A DNA stretch of 64,000 nt from Setoptus koraiensis (GCA_048013815.1 CM106585.1:9982001-10046000), one strand, 5' to 3'. Shown: positions 33,979 through 46,486, counted from the first letter of the stretch. Notes: generated by a model from the sequence alone, not told the origin. Numbers and translations are program-made.

Positions 33979-34415
33979 AAACATCTTATTTTGTTTCATT
34001 TTTAGCTGCCTTCTCGTCGACCTCGTCCAGCTCATCATGGTATCTCATGGCGCTGCAGTGTCACGCCGCTCGGCTCTTGTTTCGTCTCATTTGTTGCTGG
34101 CATTATGGCCATTATGGCCACTATGGCCGCTGTTTGTGTTTGTTTGTCGAGCCAGACGCGGCCAAAAGATCAATCTTGCAGCAGACAATTATGCAAAACA
34201 ACAAAACTCATCATTGTGTAATACGCACATATCATGCTCACCTCGGGCCATTTGTTGAGCGCGCCCAAGACCAGACGGCGCCACCGTCTCAATTTTTATT
34301 CACACAAAAACTGTACTGACTCACTACTGGTGACTCAATCATCTACCCCCATTATATTGTCGCCATTTCGGCGCCAGGTGGAGCCACCGCCACTGTCCAT
34401 CTTGACAACAAGACC

Positions 34416-34520
34416 ATGACGACGTGAATATGACGACGTGAATATGACGACGTGAATATGACGACGTGAATATGACGACGTGAATATGACAACGTGAATA
34501 TGACAACGTGAATATGACAA
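34416..34520. repeat. 14-bp tandem array (ATGACGACGTGAAT)
   Basis: About seven and a half copies. The right-hand copies carry an ACGACG to ACAACG change, so the array has at least two unit variants. Each unit holds a GACGTG core. Confidence 0.93.
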
Positions 34521-35795
34521 TGTAATTTGAGGCCCGTAGATGACAGAAAAGAAACAACTCGAAGCCAAGTATTGAAACGAAAACAGTTTATGCGGGCACC
34601 ATATTGCACGTCTCAGTTCGCTCAAAACCGAACCGATATCTCATTCGAACACATGAGCAAACTATCTCCGCGACAACTTGTGAGAGAGACTCGCCGGACG
34701 ATCGTCGGGCCGGCTGAACGATCCGCAACAAGTTTGTGAGTGAGCGAGAAAAATGCTCGATTTTGCGTCATTTGTAAATGCTCGATTTTGCATCATTTGT
34801 GGCCGACAACAACTTGTGAGACAGTTTGTCGCTGAGAATGGTCTCGATCGCCATTTGCATTTGTCGCCGTAGGTCAGATGGAAACGGGCAAGTGAGCATG
34901 AGCCACAAAAACGCTCACCCACAATGGGATCCCCAAATGCCATTAGACCGCTATCGTATTACACACTCGATTTACCTGTCCGACAAACAGCCTACAAACA
35001 GATTGTTGGCTGCATTGTTGCGCTCTATTGTTGTTGGCGTACGATCGAGATAATTCGTTGCTCGGGGCGACACAATTCGAGCATCACGACAGTGTCGTTG
35101 TTTGTGTTGTCCGCGCCAACTGGCCAACGTCTCAATCTGGCCAAATTACATACGTTGGCCATTTGTGTGTGAAGCGCCGCAATGAGACCGCGCTGTCATC
35201 GAAAGCGACTCACATTTGTGGCCAGAAATTGTTCGAAGCGCAGATCTTGTCGGCACGACTCACCAACAAGCTCTGTCGCCCTGTTTCGTGGCCTATCAAC
35301 GATTGCAACAAGTCTGTGACGGCTCAATAATCGCAACAATGCGCCCTATCGGTTGATAACTTTATTCACAAGTGATCACCGATATTCGTTGAGCCACAAT
35401 TGCAGCCACAATGATCCATATCCGGCCATCGGTTGACCTAATCATCGGCTTGACCGCTCAATTGGTCGGCCGCGAGCTGGCGCTGTATAATTATTAACAA
35501 ATGTGTGATTGGCCAACGAATTGCTGGCTTTGCAGTAGATGGCGACACTGTACTGGTTGTGAGGATGTTGTCTCACAGTACCAAAATGCGAGTTTTACTT
35601 TTAATACATACACAATAATGCATACATATGAGACCGATATTGTCCAAAATGGGAGCCTCTTCTTTTTTGTGTGTCCACTAGAGAGAAAAAAGAAGTGCCT
35701 GATTGTGAATGGACTCGTTGGTTGTCATATCAGCCCCACAATGATGCAATATGTATAAGCAATATTGCGAGCATCTTTCAAGAGAGAGTCACCTG

Positions 35796-35848
35796 TTGCG
35801 CACAACACAACACAATAATGATTTATTACGCAATGTGTGCTACGCAAC
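35796..35848. promoter_or_regulatory. Group of bZIP-like half-palindromes
   Basis: TTGCGCAC, ATTACGCAAT and CTACGCAAC within 53 nt. The cores match C/EBP and PAR-bZIP type sites; function is inferred only. Confidence 0.3.
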
Positions 35849-36393
35849 AAACAACTACTACTCGTCGTATAGTTATGTAACACACAGCGAAACCATTGAA
35901 AGCAAAGCCTCGTTTGCATGCAGTTGGCCAGTTGCGCCATGAGTGTGTGCTCAATTATCTGCGATTAAATAGCGATTTAATTAGCGACAACAGACCATGT
36001 TAATTGACCGACTGTATGATATGGTCGTATCAATTGCTTGCTCGCTCGCTGGATGACGCAACCAGATGAGATTTTGCGCCGATCTGATCTTGTGAGCGAG
36101 CGTAATTGTAATTTAACATTACATAATTACACAGATATCAACATAGCCAGAGCTGACAATGATAACAGAGATTCGTGAAAGTGATCAACACTGCGATCAT
36201 TGACAGGAACAAGCAATGTAATGCAATGTATTTTCATGCAAGCTCTCGAGCGCAAAGATGCGATGCTCCCCTTCAATCCGATCAGCAGACTGTTATTTGC
36301 TACTATTGTTTGTTAGTTTGTTTGTCATGCGATTGCACAAAAGCGACAAAAAGCAGCAATTGTCGCCAGAAAACACAGCAAGTGCCAATGCTG

Positions 36394-36431
36394 TTACGTA
36401 ATGTGCATTGCGTAATATGTGTTTTGCGCAA
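36394..36431. promoter_or_regulatory. Cluster of TTRCGYAA palindromes
   Basis: TTACGTAAT (36394), ATTGCGTAAT (36407) and TTGCGCAA (36424) stand within 38 nt, with one further GTTACGTG to the right. These are canonical PAR-bZIP and C/EBP shapes, so it may be an enhancer element. Confidence 0.35.
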
Positions 36432-36595
36432 CATTTCTGTCGCGTTACGTGCTTGGCTTGCCGGAGATTGATGCGGGCTCGAGCTGTCGATGAGGCCTCT
36501 AACAATTGCAAGCAACATAAAACTGCGCCTGTATAAAGGCCAGTTGCGCAATAAGTGTGTGTGTCGAATTAACTGGCGATTGACTGGCAACAACA

Positions 36596-36640
36596 AGCTG
36601 TTGTTGGCATCACGGCGACACGGTGATGCCAACAACAGCT
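36596..36640. repeat. Perfect hairpin, 18-bp arms, 9-nt loop
   Basis: AGCTGTTGTTGGCATCAC at 36596-36613 and its reverse complement at 36623-36640. Confidence 0.92.
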
Positions 36641-37224
36641 GACGCGGTTGCGTAACAACTGGCGGCCGGACGCGCGCACTTGATTCAGTATGTTCCTTTA
36701 TTGTGGAGCCATTTATTTGGCCATTGGACGTTTGCAGGCGACAGCAAACAAAGCAACAAAGCATTTAATATCTTGTCGTTTGTTGCGCAACGTTTGCGAT
36801 GCCCAGCTAGTGTTAGCGACGATGTGCTTTGCGCTGACCATCAGCAGCAGGTGATCTGTCTGTGGGATGAGCCAACTTTCTTTCGGTGGACAGCCGCTGA
36901 CAAAGAGAGTCTTTTACGTTGGTCTCAAACTGGATCGAGTTTCTGGAGAAAGTTTGGCTCTTTGTTGTTTGTTGTCGGACTTTAGACAAGGCGACGCAAT
37001 GCGACGCGACGCGACGCGATCGCATCAATTCAATTTTTCTCTTCCTCAGCCAGACTCTCTAATCCAATTGGAACACACTCAAACGGCCGGCCGGCCAATC
37101 ACTTTTCAATTGTTCAAGCGGCCCATTCAAGCGGCCGCTCAATGGACCCAATGAATGCAGTCGATGAAGTCAATCAACCCGTGATGCCAATCGACGATGA
37201 ACGTTGCACCACAAGAAACAAATG

Positions 37225-37272
37225 ACGACACGACGATGATGCAACAAAAGTGTTGCATCATCGTCGTGTCGT
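37225..37272. repeat. Perfect hairpin, 22-bp arms, 4-nt loop
   Basis: Arms 37225-37246 and 37251-37272 are exact reverse complements (left arm begins ACGACACGACGATG, ends GCAACA), loop AAAG. Confidence 0.93.
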
Positions 37273-38140
37273 TGTCTTGCGACTATCAACGACAACAACC
37301 GCAACTAAATCGATTTGTACGCATTCTTTTCCGCTCACATTGGCCCGATATTTTCACTGGCTGGCACATTACATAATAAGCACACTTTACTCACTTGTGC
37401 TTGTGCAGCTCGTAATCGCATAGCGTATGATAGTACAGTAGTATGATGTAATAGCTTGCACACACTGTAATAGCGTGCACAATACAGCCGGCACAAACCC
37501 AAAAACTGTGCGCCGGTGAACAGTGTGACTGTCGCTCGCAACAGAGCGACGAGGCCAAATTGTGTGTGTGTGTGTGAAGATGGCCGGCGAAGATGAAATT
37601 GGTCACAGTGCGCAACACCGATTTGCTCGTTGTGTGCTCGCTGCTCGGCTCACAACGAGCGCCAACGACAGACGGCAAAAGAATGGTGCGCCGCTCGGCG
37701 GACAGGTGAGCCAACAATAATAAATATGTTGGTTATGTAAGTTGTTTAATGGCACTTGAGCAGCGCAACAACATTAGCGCGCAGAGACAACTAACTGGCA
37801 ACGGCAACCTGTTGACTGGCTTAAAATTGTTCGCCAATCAACAACTGATCAAACTGATCAGCAGAGTTTGCGGCCGCCTTGCCACTGTCACTGTCTGGGC
37901 CGGGGTATTGGAAGCGCCGGAAATGCGGTGAGAAATGGCGATATTGTTTGTGATTGTTGCAGCGGCACAATGGCCAGCTGATCGAGCTGCTGGTTGCGGG
38001 CTGGCCAGAAGCTGGCTGCGAGATCATTAATCAAGATGGCGCCATCAACGGTTGCGCAAAGAGAGCGAGAGATTAATTACGCAATAATACGGCATCGTGT
38101 CATGAGTCATGACGGCCATGTTGTCTTGTTGCGCTTGCAC

Positions 38141-38177
38141 TTGTGTTGCCAGTTGCAAGTTGCAACTGGCAACACAA
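38141..38177. repeat. Perfect palindrome, 18-bp arms, 1-nt centre
   Basis: TTGTGTTGCCAGTTGCAA, then G, then its exact reverse complement. Confidence 0.93.
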
Positions 38178-38280
38178 CGCTCACGGTGCATGCGAGACAG
38201 ACAGAACAGAGCCATCTATTACAATAATAATAATAATAATAATAATGACGAGCAGTGGTCAGCAGTGCGGCGGCGCACCA

Positions 38281-38350
38281 TGTTACGCAACGCACACTGT
38301 TACGCAACGCACAGTGTTACACGGCGGCGCAAACTGTTACGCAACAAACA
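38281..38350. promoter_or_regulatory. Array of GTTACGCAAC elements
   Basis: GTTACGCAACGCACA is repeated and followed, after a diverged GTTACACGG copy, by GTTACGCAACAAACAGT. It is part minisatellite and part homotypic cluster of a C/EBP-like core. Confidence 0.4.
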
Positions 38351-38769
38351 GTGGCAGAAGCACTCGAGTGGAGCGGATAAAAAGAATTATCCGTGACGAT
38401 CATGACGCTGGCCGTGATGACGGCGATCATACGCAGGAAGCCGTTCTTTGTTTGTTGGCAGCTTGTTGTGATGCTGGCCGCGGCGCTCGCGATGCCATCA
38501 GCCTAGTATCAGCGTAATATCAGTGTAATATCTGCCTGATATCTGCGTAATATCTGCGTAACATCAGTCGGTAGCGGCATCGGTGGCAGCCTCGGTAGCT
38601 GCCCGGCCGAAGTAACAAGCGCCGCGTTGGTGGTGCTCAATTAAAGACGCCGGAGCCTTGATTAAAGATGCTCATTACAAACAAAGAATAAAGGCAGCCA
38701 GTGGACAGGTAGAGGAGCTTCTTTCGGCTTCTTGGCCGTTCTGCGCCGCTCTTGGCCGTTGTTGCTGCT

Positions 38770-38822
38770 CACAAATGGCGCACAAATGGCGCACAAATGG
38801 CGCACAAATGGCGCACAAATGA
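38770..38822. repeat. 11-bp tandem array (CACAAATGGCG)
   Basis: Four and a half perfect copies. Confidence 0.92.
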
Positions 38823-39259
38823 GACGGCGCTCAAAGAGAGATCGTGACTCTCTCGTGATGCGCTTGCCATCGACGGCTCGGCCGGCCGGCCGGCCCGCGA
38901 GCTCACCTTTCGTGCGGCTAGTCAACCATTCGAGCCAACAGATACCCGCTACAGTGTACACACCAGTGGCCAGACAGATGGAGATAAGCCGGGCCAGTGT
39001 GGCCAGTTTGGCCGCTCGTTGCCGTTGCGTCACCATCGGATCGCCGAGTCTGGACAATGCGATGCGCGAACGGTGGCGGCCGGACGCAACGCTGTCCGCT
39101 GTTAGCGACAGTCACGACTGTGGCCATCGCCACAACAGAGCCACTTACGTAATAACACAAAGAGTGCCTGTTAATTATCGACGGCCATTCCTATAATGAA
39201 AAATCAAATCAGTGCTGGCCGCTACCATTAATTTGGCGCCTCTTCCCGTGACACGCGCT

Positions 39260-39293
39260 GCCTGTCTGTGCCATATCACCGGCACAGACAGGC
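39260..39293. repeat. Perfect hairpin, 13-bp arms, 8-nt loop
   Basis: GCCTGTCTGTGCC and its reverse complement. Confidence 0.88.
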
Positions 39294-40015
39294 CGCTCGC
39301 TCCTCTGGACACATTTCATTTAGATATATTGTATAACATCCTTCAGGCAGATATGCACAGACTTAGATGGCTGGCCTCGCGAGCCGACGTGACTGCGGGC
39401 CCGAGACTGTGCCGTTGCGAGCAGTTTTATCTGCTGATTGCGATACAACGCCGGCCAAACGCCCAGACACAGATATTACAGGTGTATAGAGATGGCGCCA
39501 CCGGCGGCCCGATCCGAGTGACCCCGATCTAATCCGCACTCTCTCTCTCTCTGGCTGAATCAGAGACTCTGATCGAGTCTATCAAGCTCATCAGTGGGAT
39601 AAGATCAGGCCAGCGGAGGGGATCAGTGCCAGCAACTTAACATATCAGCGGCAACGCCAACCGATGACCACTACGTTAAGCGTGCTGGCCAATTGAGCTA
39701 AGTGAGCCAATTTTTGCAGTTAATTCCTCAGTTAGTTAGACGGCCAGACGGCGCAAGTTTGCTAACATCTGGCCAGAGCATTGCGAGAACTGACCATTGT
39801 CGCTTCAATGTTCGTTTAGTGTCTAATCATGATAATAATAATGCACTCGCAACAACAACGACAGCAGCAGCGGCAACCGTGTGCTGTTGTTGTTGCCGAA
39901 TAACACCTGAGGCCATGCAGAAAAAATGATATATGCAAATGATTATCATGTTGAGCGGTGTGCGGAGAGAAGATGCGAGAATCGGCCAAAAAGAAGCTTC
40001 GCTTTCGGCCGGCCA

Positions 40016-40078
40016 GACCAACGAGACCAGCGAGACCAGCGAGACCAACGAGACCAATGCGACCGATGAGACCAATGG
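40016..40078. repeat. 9-bp tandem array (GAGACCARC)
   Basis: About seven copies. The 9-bp period keeps frame and yields a false Thr/Asn/Glu repeat. Confidence 0.88.
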
Positions 40079-40365
40079 CAAACGGCGGCCAGTGGCAATT
40101 GCAAATTTGTTGACTTGTTTACTGAGTGTGTCATCTCTTTGTTTTTGCTCTCTCTCTCTCTCCAAATTGGCAATTCCAATTTCGGTGGCTGCAAATTGTT
40201 GCTTGCAAGCCAATCAGCCCATTGCAGCCAGCGCCAACAGGTAGCAACCGGCGACAGCCGGCCGAGCCGTCGGACAGTCGGATAATTTATTGTTGGATGG
40301 GCCTTAAATCTCAATTGCAATCAATTTGATCCAATTTGTGCGCTCTCACTGGTTCATCTCGCTGC

Positions 40366-40390
40366 TGCGAGTCAAACAGTTTGACTCGCA
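40366..40390. repeat. Perfect palindrome, 12-bp arms, 1-nt centre
   Basis: TGCGAGTCAAAC, A, then its reverse complement, 84 bp left of the next hairpin. Confidence 0.85.
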
Positions 40391-40474
40391 ACAGATCAGC
40401 AGATAACAAATTGATAACATATTGATCGCAGTTGCATAATATATTATGTTTATGATAGTTTTATAATAGTTGAT

Positions 40475-40529
40475 CGAGTGAGCCAATGTTTGTTTGTGCT
40501 GCGCAAACAAACAAACATTGGCTCACTCG
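40475..40529. repeat. Perfect hairpin, 23-bp arms, 9-nt loop
   Basis: Arms 40475-40497 and 40507-40529 match without mismatch (left arm starts CGAGTGAGCCAATG); loop GCTGCGCAA. It is the longest hairpin in the window. Confidence 0.94.
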
Positions 40530-40678
40530 TTCCTCGGCTTGCTCTTGCGCCACCTTCCGGCGGTTCGAGCCGTCGTGCGTTGGGGTATCGGTTGTATTTA
40601 TTCTGGTTTGTTGTTTATTGTTCGCCACAATGCCCATGTCGCTGTCGCGTCCTGCTCCTCACACTGGGTCCGAGCTGG

Positions 40679-40745
40679 TCGGGCTGGTCGGGCCGGTCGG
40701 GCCGGTCGGGCTGGTCGGGCTAGTCGAGCTAGTCGAGCTAGTTGG
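40679..40745. repeat. 9-bp tandem array (GGGCTGGTC)
   Basis: Seven copies drifting from GGGCYGGTC to GAGCTAGTC. Confidence 0.9.
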
Positions 40746-42203
40746 GCCGAGTTAGTGAGAGGCCGCGTCGGGCGCATCCGGTTCGGGCCAGTTTCCAGGG
40801 ATGAGCATGATAAGTGTGGCCTATAATTGGGCCAGTAACTGCAACGGTTGACTGTTGCTCGCAACATGGCGAGATTGCACAATCTGCGAGTGGCGAAATT
40901 GCACTTGCAATTGTCAGTCGGCTTGGCATGCCATCGCGTATAATTACGTAACATTGGCAATCAACATTCACAAGTGTGTGTGTGTTGTTGGGCATTGCGA
41001 GATGAGTGGTAGTTGTTTGCAGTTGACCAGCCCGCCAGGTAGCGCTAACAGAGTCGATTAGCTAGCCAGTTGGTGGTCTGTCAGGCGACTAATGAACTAC
41101 TAATTATTTATTTGCTATCGCCGTTTAATCTGCGCACTGTCGAGTCACTGATGGCGTCGCCAACAATATTTACAGTATGCGCGCAATGTGCACAATTGCA
41201 CATTTTGCGCCAAATCCGGCACAACAGTGTGCAAATAGCCAGTTGTGAAATGGCAGCCAGCAGTACAAACAGATCGGGTCCCGCGACACGCATCCGTTTG
41301 CGGCCGTGCGCATCGCCGGCCGTCGGCCGTCGGTCAGCGACAGCCCGCACAGTCGGACAAAATGGCAAGCTCCTGGAATGTGCGCTGCAACGGAGTGGGG
41401 TCAATATTATGTAATTGTGAATATATTGTAATTGGCCTCACCCAAATATATGCAAATTGGCCCGAGTGGCGTTTTCAAGTGTGCGCGTCGCTGCGCACGC
41501 CGCACCGAGCCGGACAGCGAGCCGGACAGCGAGCGGCCCGTTGTGAGCGCCGTCTGGTTGGGCAAACGAGCCGGCCGGCCAACAACAAATAGCTGGCCTG
41601 TTGGCTGGCTGGCTGGCTGGCGACGACAGAGAAAGTGGCCGCTCGTCGCCGAGTGAATCCGTTGCCGGAAGAAGCAAGCGAGCGGCCGCAACGCAACGTC
41701 CGGCTCTCATACACGGCCGGACAAGTGAGTTGTTGTTTGTGATGTAAGCCAACAAAGAGATTCATATCTAATTATTGGTTGTCTACTCTCGCTCACTGTG
41801 TGCCGTGTGTCAGCGTCATTTTGAGCATCAACGCAAATATCGCCGTTCGTGCAGCTCGCCGGCCACTTGCGCCGAGCGCATTACGTGATAAATATATATA
41901 TCGTCATGTATCGTCATGTATCGTCATGTATCGTTACGTAACGTTGTGCCGGACGGCAGCCGCTGGCGGCGAGCCGCGGCAAATTGCTGGTGGCAGACAA
42001 CAAGATCAATAGGTTGTGGTCAGGCCGAGCTCGATCGGCTGACACGGCAACTGGGCCAGTTTGATTGTTTGCTGCGCTCCTTTGTCTCATTTTGCCAGAT
42101 TTGCGCCAACCAAATCAGTGGAGAGTCGCCGGCCAGTGGGATATTCGGCGATCGCATCTCTTTTCGGCTTGTGTCCGCTCGCTTCGCCCGGCCCGCGCCG
42201 ACC

Positions 42204-42292
42204 GCCAGCTATCCGACCGCCAGCTATCCGACCGCCAGTTATCCGACCGCCGACTATCCGACTGCAAATTATCCGACTGCAAATTGTGCGAC
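42204..42292. repeat. 15-bp tandem array (GACCGCCAGCTATCC)
   Basis: Six copies, the last ones changed to GACTGCAAATTATCC. Confidence 0.92.
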
Positions 42293-42412
42293 GGCCGGCG
42301 CATGATTTCGCGCCGTCAGCTTGCCGATAATGCCGAACCACGGCAACCAGTCGGGCAAGCACCTGAGATGCCGGGCAGTTGTTGCCGTGGTTGCATCATC
42401 AACTGTCCTCGC

Positions 42413-42413
<1 letters not shown>

Positions 42414-42454
<41 letters not shown>
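42414..42454. repeat. (GT)n microsatellite
   Basis: Uninterrupted run of about twenty GT units. Confidence 0.95.
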
Positions 42455-42455
<1 letters not shown>

Positions 42456-43804
42456 CGCAACACAAAGTGGCTTGCGTAACAGTTGCGAGCATAACAGTAA
42501 TAGATGCACGGCCACATCATGTTGGCCGATTGACCAATTGCTCATCATCAATACATTGATTGATGATGATGATCGCGGCCGCCGCAACAGGCTGCCAACA
42601 GCGCTACAATTATCTGCTATCTGCCGATTTATCTGCCACGCCGGCATGCAAATGGGCGCATAGCCGCCGCCGCTTCCTGTGTCCACTTTCGCGAATCGCG
42701 AGGCTCCCCCATTGTCGCCCCGGCCATTGAGCGATGATCGCAATCGCCGACTGGTGGCCATCGCTGAACGATCGCGATGATCCCGCCAAAGCCGCGCCAA
42801 GCCGCTCGACGGCACCAATCGAACGGTCGGACAAATCGTTTCAATCGAGCGTCTCTGTCCGCCGACGTTGCGCCGTCGCCGGCCCGACACAAACTGTCCG
42901 ACGCGGCGTCCGACGCAAACGATTCGAGTGAGTCCGAGCGAATTGTCTTGCCCAGCAGTGCTCATCCGGTGCGCTGAATCGAAGCCCGAAATTAATCGAT
43001 TTTGTTATTTTGCGACCATTGCCATTACTTTTTCGATCTTTTTGTCTGTCCGATGTTTGTTTGGTGCACCGGCTGTTTGTGCATTTGTCTCTCTCCTGTT
43101 CTGTGTGTGTGTGTTTGCTCACTGCAATCTGCCCGAAATCAAGCGAAATTTCCATCTCTCCGACAATCAGTGAGCGGCCAAACACACACTGAACAAGTCA
43201 AATATTTGTCTAGCCGCGCCGGCACAATAATTCATTGAATGCAAACAAATCGAGAAGAAAGAGCAACAAAAATTATAAAGATCTGTCGCAATCTCATCAT
43301 TTATCATCGTCAAGCCGTTTAGCTCGTTTAGCTGTTGGTTTAATACACTGTTGTTGTTTGTGAGGCAGCGGGCCGGCCGACTGTCGGCGAGCCAACAAAC
43401 TAAAACTAACCAGTGAATTGATGATGTCAGTGGGTTCAATTGCAGCCAGCCAACCACTATGACCATTACGACCATTACGACCATTATGACCATTACGACC
43501 ACTATGACAAGTGGATTGTGTTGTTGTCCCGTGCATGCTAAACTCACTGACAGTTACCTAACACCGACTAACACTTGATTAACCCACTAACCAACTGTCA
43601 GCTGACTCGGCACTATCGATCGTCACTAATCGGCAATCAATTATTATTATTGTTTAATGATGGCAACAGATGATGACGCAACTTGCCACTCGTGAGCACA
43701 ATTGAATTTTTGGGCCGTTTTGTCGCCAGTTTCGGCTGGCGCGTTATTTGCGCCGCTGGCCCCGGAATCGTGTTCGCTTTCGACGACGCGTCTATCGCGG
43801 TGTC

Positions 43805-43942
43805 TATCCGTCCAATCTATTGCGTTTATCCGTCGAATCTATTGCGTTTATCCGTCGAATCTATTGCGTTTATCCGTCGAATCTATTGCGTTTATCCGTC
43901 GAATCTGTTGCGTTTATCCGTCGAATCTATTGCGTTTATCCG
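43805..43942. repeat. 22-bp tandem array (unit CGAATCTATTGCGTTTATCC plus GT)
   Basis: Six copies with almost no divergence. The 22-bp period rotates through all three frames, so each frame shows the same 22-residue super-repeat. It ends exactly at a CGGCAG acceptor-like site. Confidence 0.94.
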
Positions 43943-43946
43943 GCAG

Positions 43947-44049
43947 CCGCATGCGGGCGGCGTGCAACGGCGACACCCGAAAACGAGTCGTCATGCGACA
44001 AACAATGTCGCAACAATATCCGATATTCAATATCGACAAGTGCGCTCAG
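43947..44049 (+). other. Candidate 103-nt exon
   Basis: Bounded by a TTTATCCGGCAG acceptor and a GCTCAG/GTGAGTGGG donor, both close to consensus. All three frames are open. One reads MRQTMSQQYPIFNIDKCAQ, another TSRHATNNVATISDIQYRQ. It could be an internal exon, or a first exon from either ATG. No homologue recognised. Confidence 0.25.
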
Positions 44050-44619
44050 GTGAGTGGGTGCGTCACTGTAAATTGCAGTCTCTGTTGCCATCATTAAACA
44101 ATAATAATAATTGGACAGCCCAGTGTGTGTACGGCGACTCGGCGGCCTGGAGCCGCTCTCATTAGTGGCACTAATTTAGTGCTCAGGTGTTACCTTGTGA
44201 ATCACAAGTTGTGATCACAGTGTCATCACTTATCGGCCAATTAATCAACAATTGTGAGCCCGTTATGGTGAACAAAGGGTTCGCCAATCGAGCCAACACC
44301 GACCCACTGAACACTGTACGCCAACGCAACCAATTAGCAATGATAATGGCAAATTGACAAGAGAACATATCGAAAAATTATTAGATCATTTATCAATTTG
44401 TGCCTTTGCTCGTCGCCACCAATTTGTGTCGAGTCATTGTGGCATCACTCAACTTGCGATCGCTATGATAACTCGACTCTGCGATGACACTCGACCCAAG
44501 CTGGTGACGATGACAATGAATTTAGACGGTTCAATGCGCGATAATGCTGGCCGGACGAGCAACAAAATGGTTATTTTATAACATAACTGCCTATCTCTTT
44601 CGTGCTGTTTCTGTATCCA

Positions 44620-44790
44620 TTTTTCCGATTTCGCCAATTTAGAAAATTCTGACAATTTTGTCAGCTTCGCCAATTTAGAAAATTCTGACAATTTTGCCAG
44701 CTTCGCCAATTTCGCCAGATTCGCCAGTTTTGAAAATTTTGCCAATTTTGAAAATTCTGACAATTTCGACAATTTCGCCGATTTCGGCCC
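44620..44790. repeat. TTCGCCAATTT/GAAAATTCTGACAA array
   Basis: Irregular copies of 9-12 bp pieces. On the minus strand this yields false KLAKLAKL-type peptides. Confidence 0.85.
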
Positions 44791-46283
44791 GTTCCAGTAG
44801 CCGTTGCAGCGACGAAAAACAATCACAAGTGACAATTGTAAGTGATGCCAAACAGCGATATCCATAAGCGACACAACAATTTGCGACTGCTAAATGAAAA
44901 GCGCGAATGAAGAAGCGCTCGAAACAAGCAACTTGATACCGACTTGATGTCGGCACAAAAGAAATCGAAACAGTTTCTGAAACAGTTTCTGAAACTGTTT
45001 CGCCAGCAGCAGCAGCCGAGAGCCAGCAAAGAAACGGACGCCATCAAATAAAACGAATAAGACAAAAAGGCAAAAAGAAAACGCTTTGTCTGGCCACTTT
45101 TTCTGACGCCACTCACTGGCCTACAAGCGAACGAACACAAACTAACGATAACATAACGATGAGAAAAAGCAACAACACATCAGGTGAGCAGTTCACCTGT
45201 CGACGTTTGTGTGTTAAACAACAACAAGTGTGTGAATGTGAGATATGGCTTGTGTTGTTAATCACAAAAGGCGAGCAACAACAACAACAATAACAATGTA
45301 GAAATGTTAATGATGATTTATATGCTGATTACGTAATCAATATAATCAGCACCATCATTAATTCATCACGACAACAGCGACAGACAGACGAGTGCCGTGA
45401 TTATGTAACAGCTAGTTACATGACAGCGGCATATCGCACCGATATTGTTCATGTGCGTCGCTGTGCGTTGCTCATCTTTGTTATGCTGTTGCTGTTTGTG
45501 TCAAATTGCGTAGGCGTTCTACTCAATGGCGCCAAGCTACTCATTATGTAACAGCGCTCATTGCATATTCAAATCTCTTATGGTTTGCTGCTGCTGATGA
45601 TGGCGTTGCCGAGATTGTTGCACTGTCCACTTGTATTGCGCAAACGGCTGTCAGCAGCCGCTGATGTAACAGCCAGCTGATGCCGGCCGATAACGACGCT
45701 CAGGTAATAGAACTGGACCAAACTAGTGGCACTTAATCTCGCATGGAATGCTATTACGTAGCTAACGTAAACAGCGGGCGGCAATTTAGGTATCAACAGG
45801 TAGCCCGTTGGGTCTTTTCGCGTCTCGTTGCGTCTATTTGGCTGTCGTCTCTTCGGCGTCTCGGCGTCTTCGCGTCTTTGCGTCTTTGCGTCTTTGCGTC
45901 TCACAAGCTCGCCTTGTCAGCTCAAGCCGATTGCTCGTCGTCGTGTTACCTGTAACAAGGCCACTAATGCCGGGAAGGGATGCAATTTGTACCAAATCAA
46001 GTTGCCGCTTTCCTTTTAATGCCATCATTTAACCATTATTAAACGGCGATACTCTCAAGGCTAACGACGATCCGCTGAGCCGTTTCACTCTCGAATGATT
46101 ACATCTCCTCCTCGCGCTCATTAGCCGCCGCTGCTCGTCGGCCCGTCCCGCTGCCTTGTCCGCGTTTCCAACAGCCCGGCATTTTTATCCATTCGCTCAT
46201 TCAAATTGTTTGGCGCCAAAATAATTGGCAGCAACTTTGATAATGATAACAATTTCGGCCCACTCACTCACCCGTCAGAGCCA

Positions 46284-46296
46284 TTTATTATTTATT
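46284..46296 (-). terminator. Double poly(A) signal for the 106-aa gene
   Basis: Two AATAAA hexamers in a row on the minus strand, about 190 nt after the stop at 46487. Confidence 0.5.
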
Positions 46297-46486
46297 CTTC
46301 GCTTGCACACACAGCTTCCTCATATCATCCAAACTTTGCAGTTTTATCCTTCTAAAACAACGCCGATATATGCGCCAATGTGCCTGTGGTGCCTGTTACA
46401 TCATATTCTCATACCTGACAATATTGTCACAAACATTGCCATTGTGATTCTCTATTTATCTATTCAACTATCTATTCAATCATCTA

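Larger units (their letters stand above)
32799..46283. other. Gene desert, segment 3
   Basis: No gene recognised by homology. Dense in perfect hairpins (33.5, 36.6, 37.2, 38.1, 39.3, 40.4 and 40.5 kb), in TTACGTAA/TTGCGCAA-type palindromes, and in minisatellites with 9, 10, 11, 14, 15 and 22 bp units. A possible exon lies at 43947-44049. Short ATG-led segments ending at good donors are at 37683-37705 and 45159-45183, and an open GC-rich segment ends at donor 42928. Confidence 0.5.
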
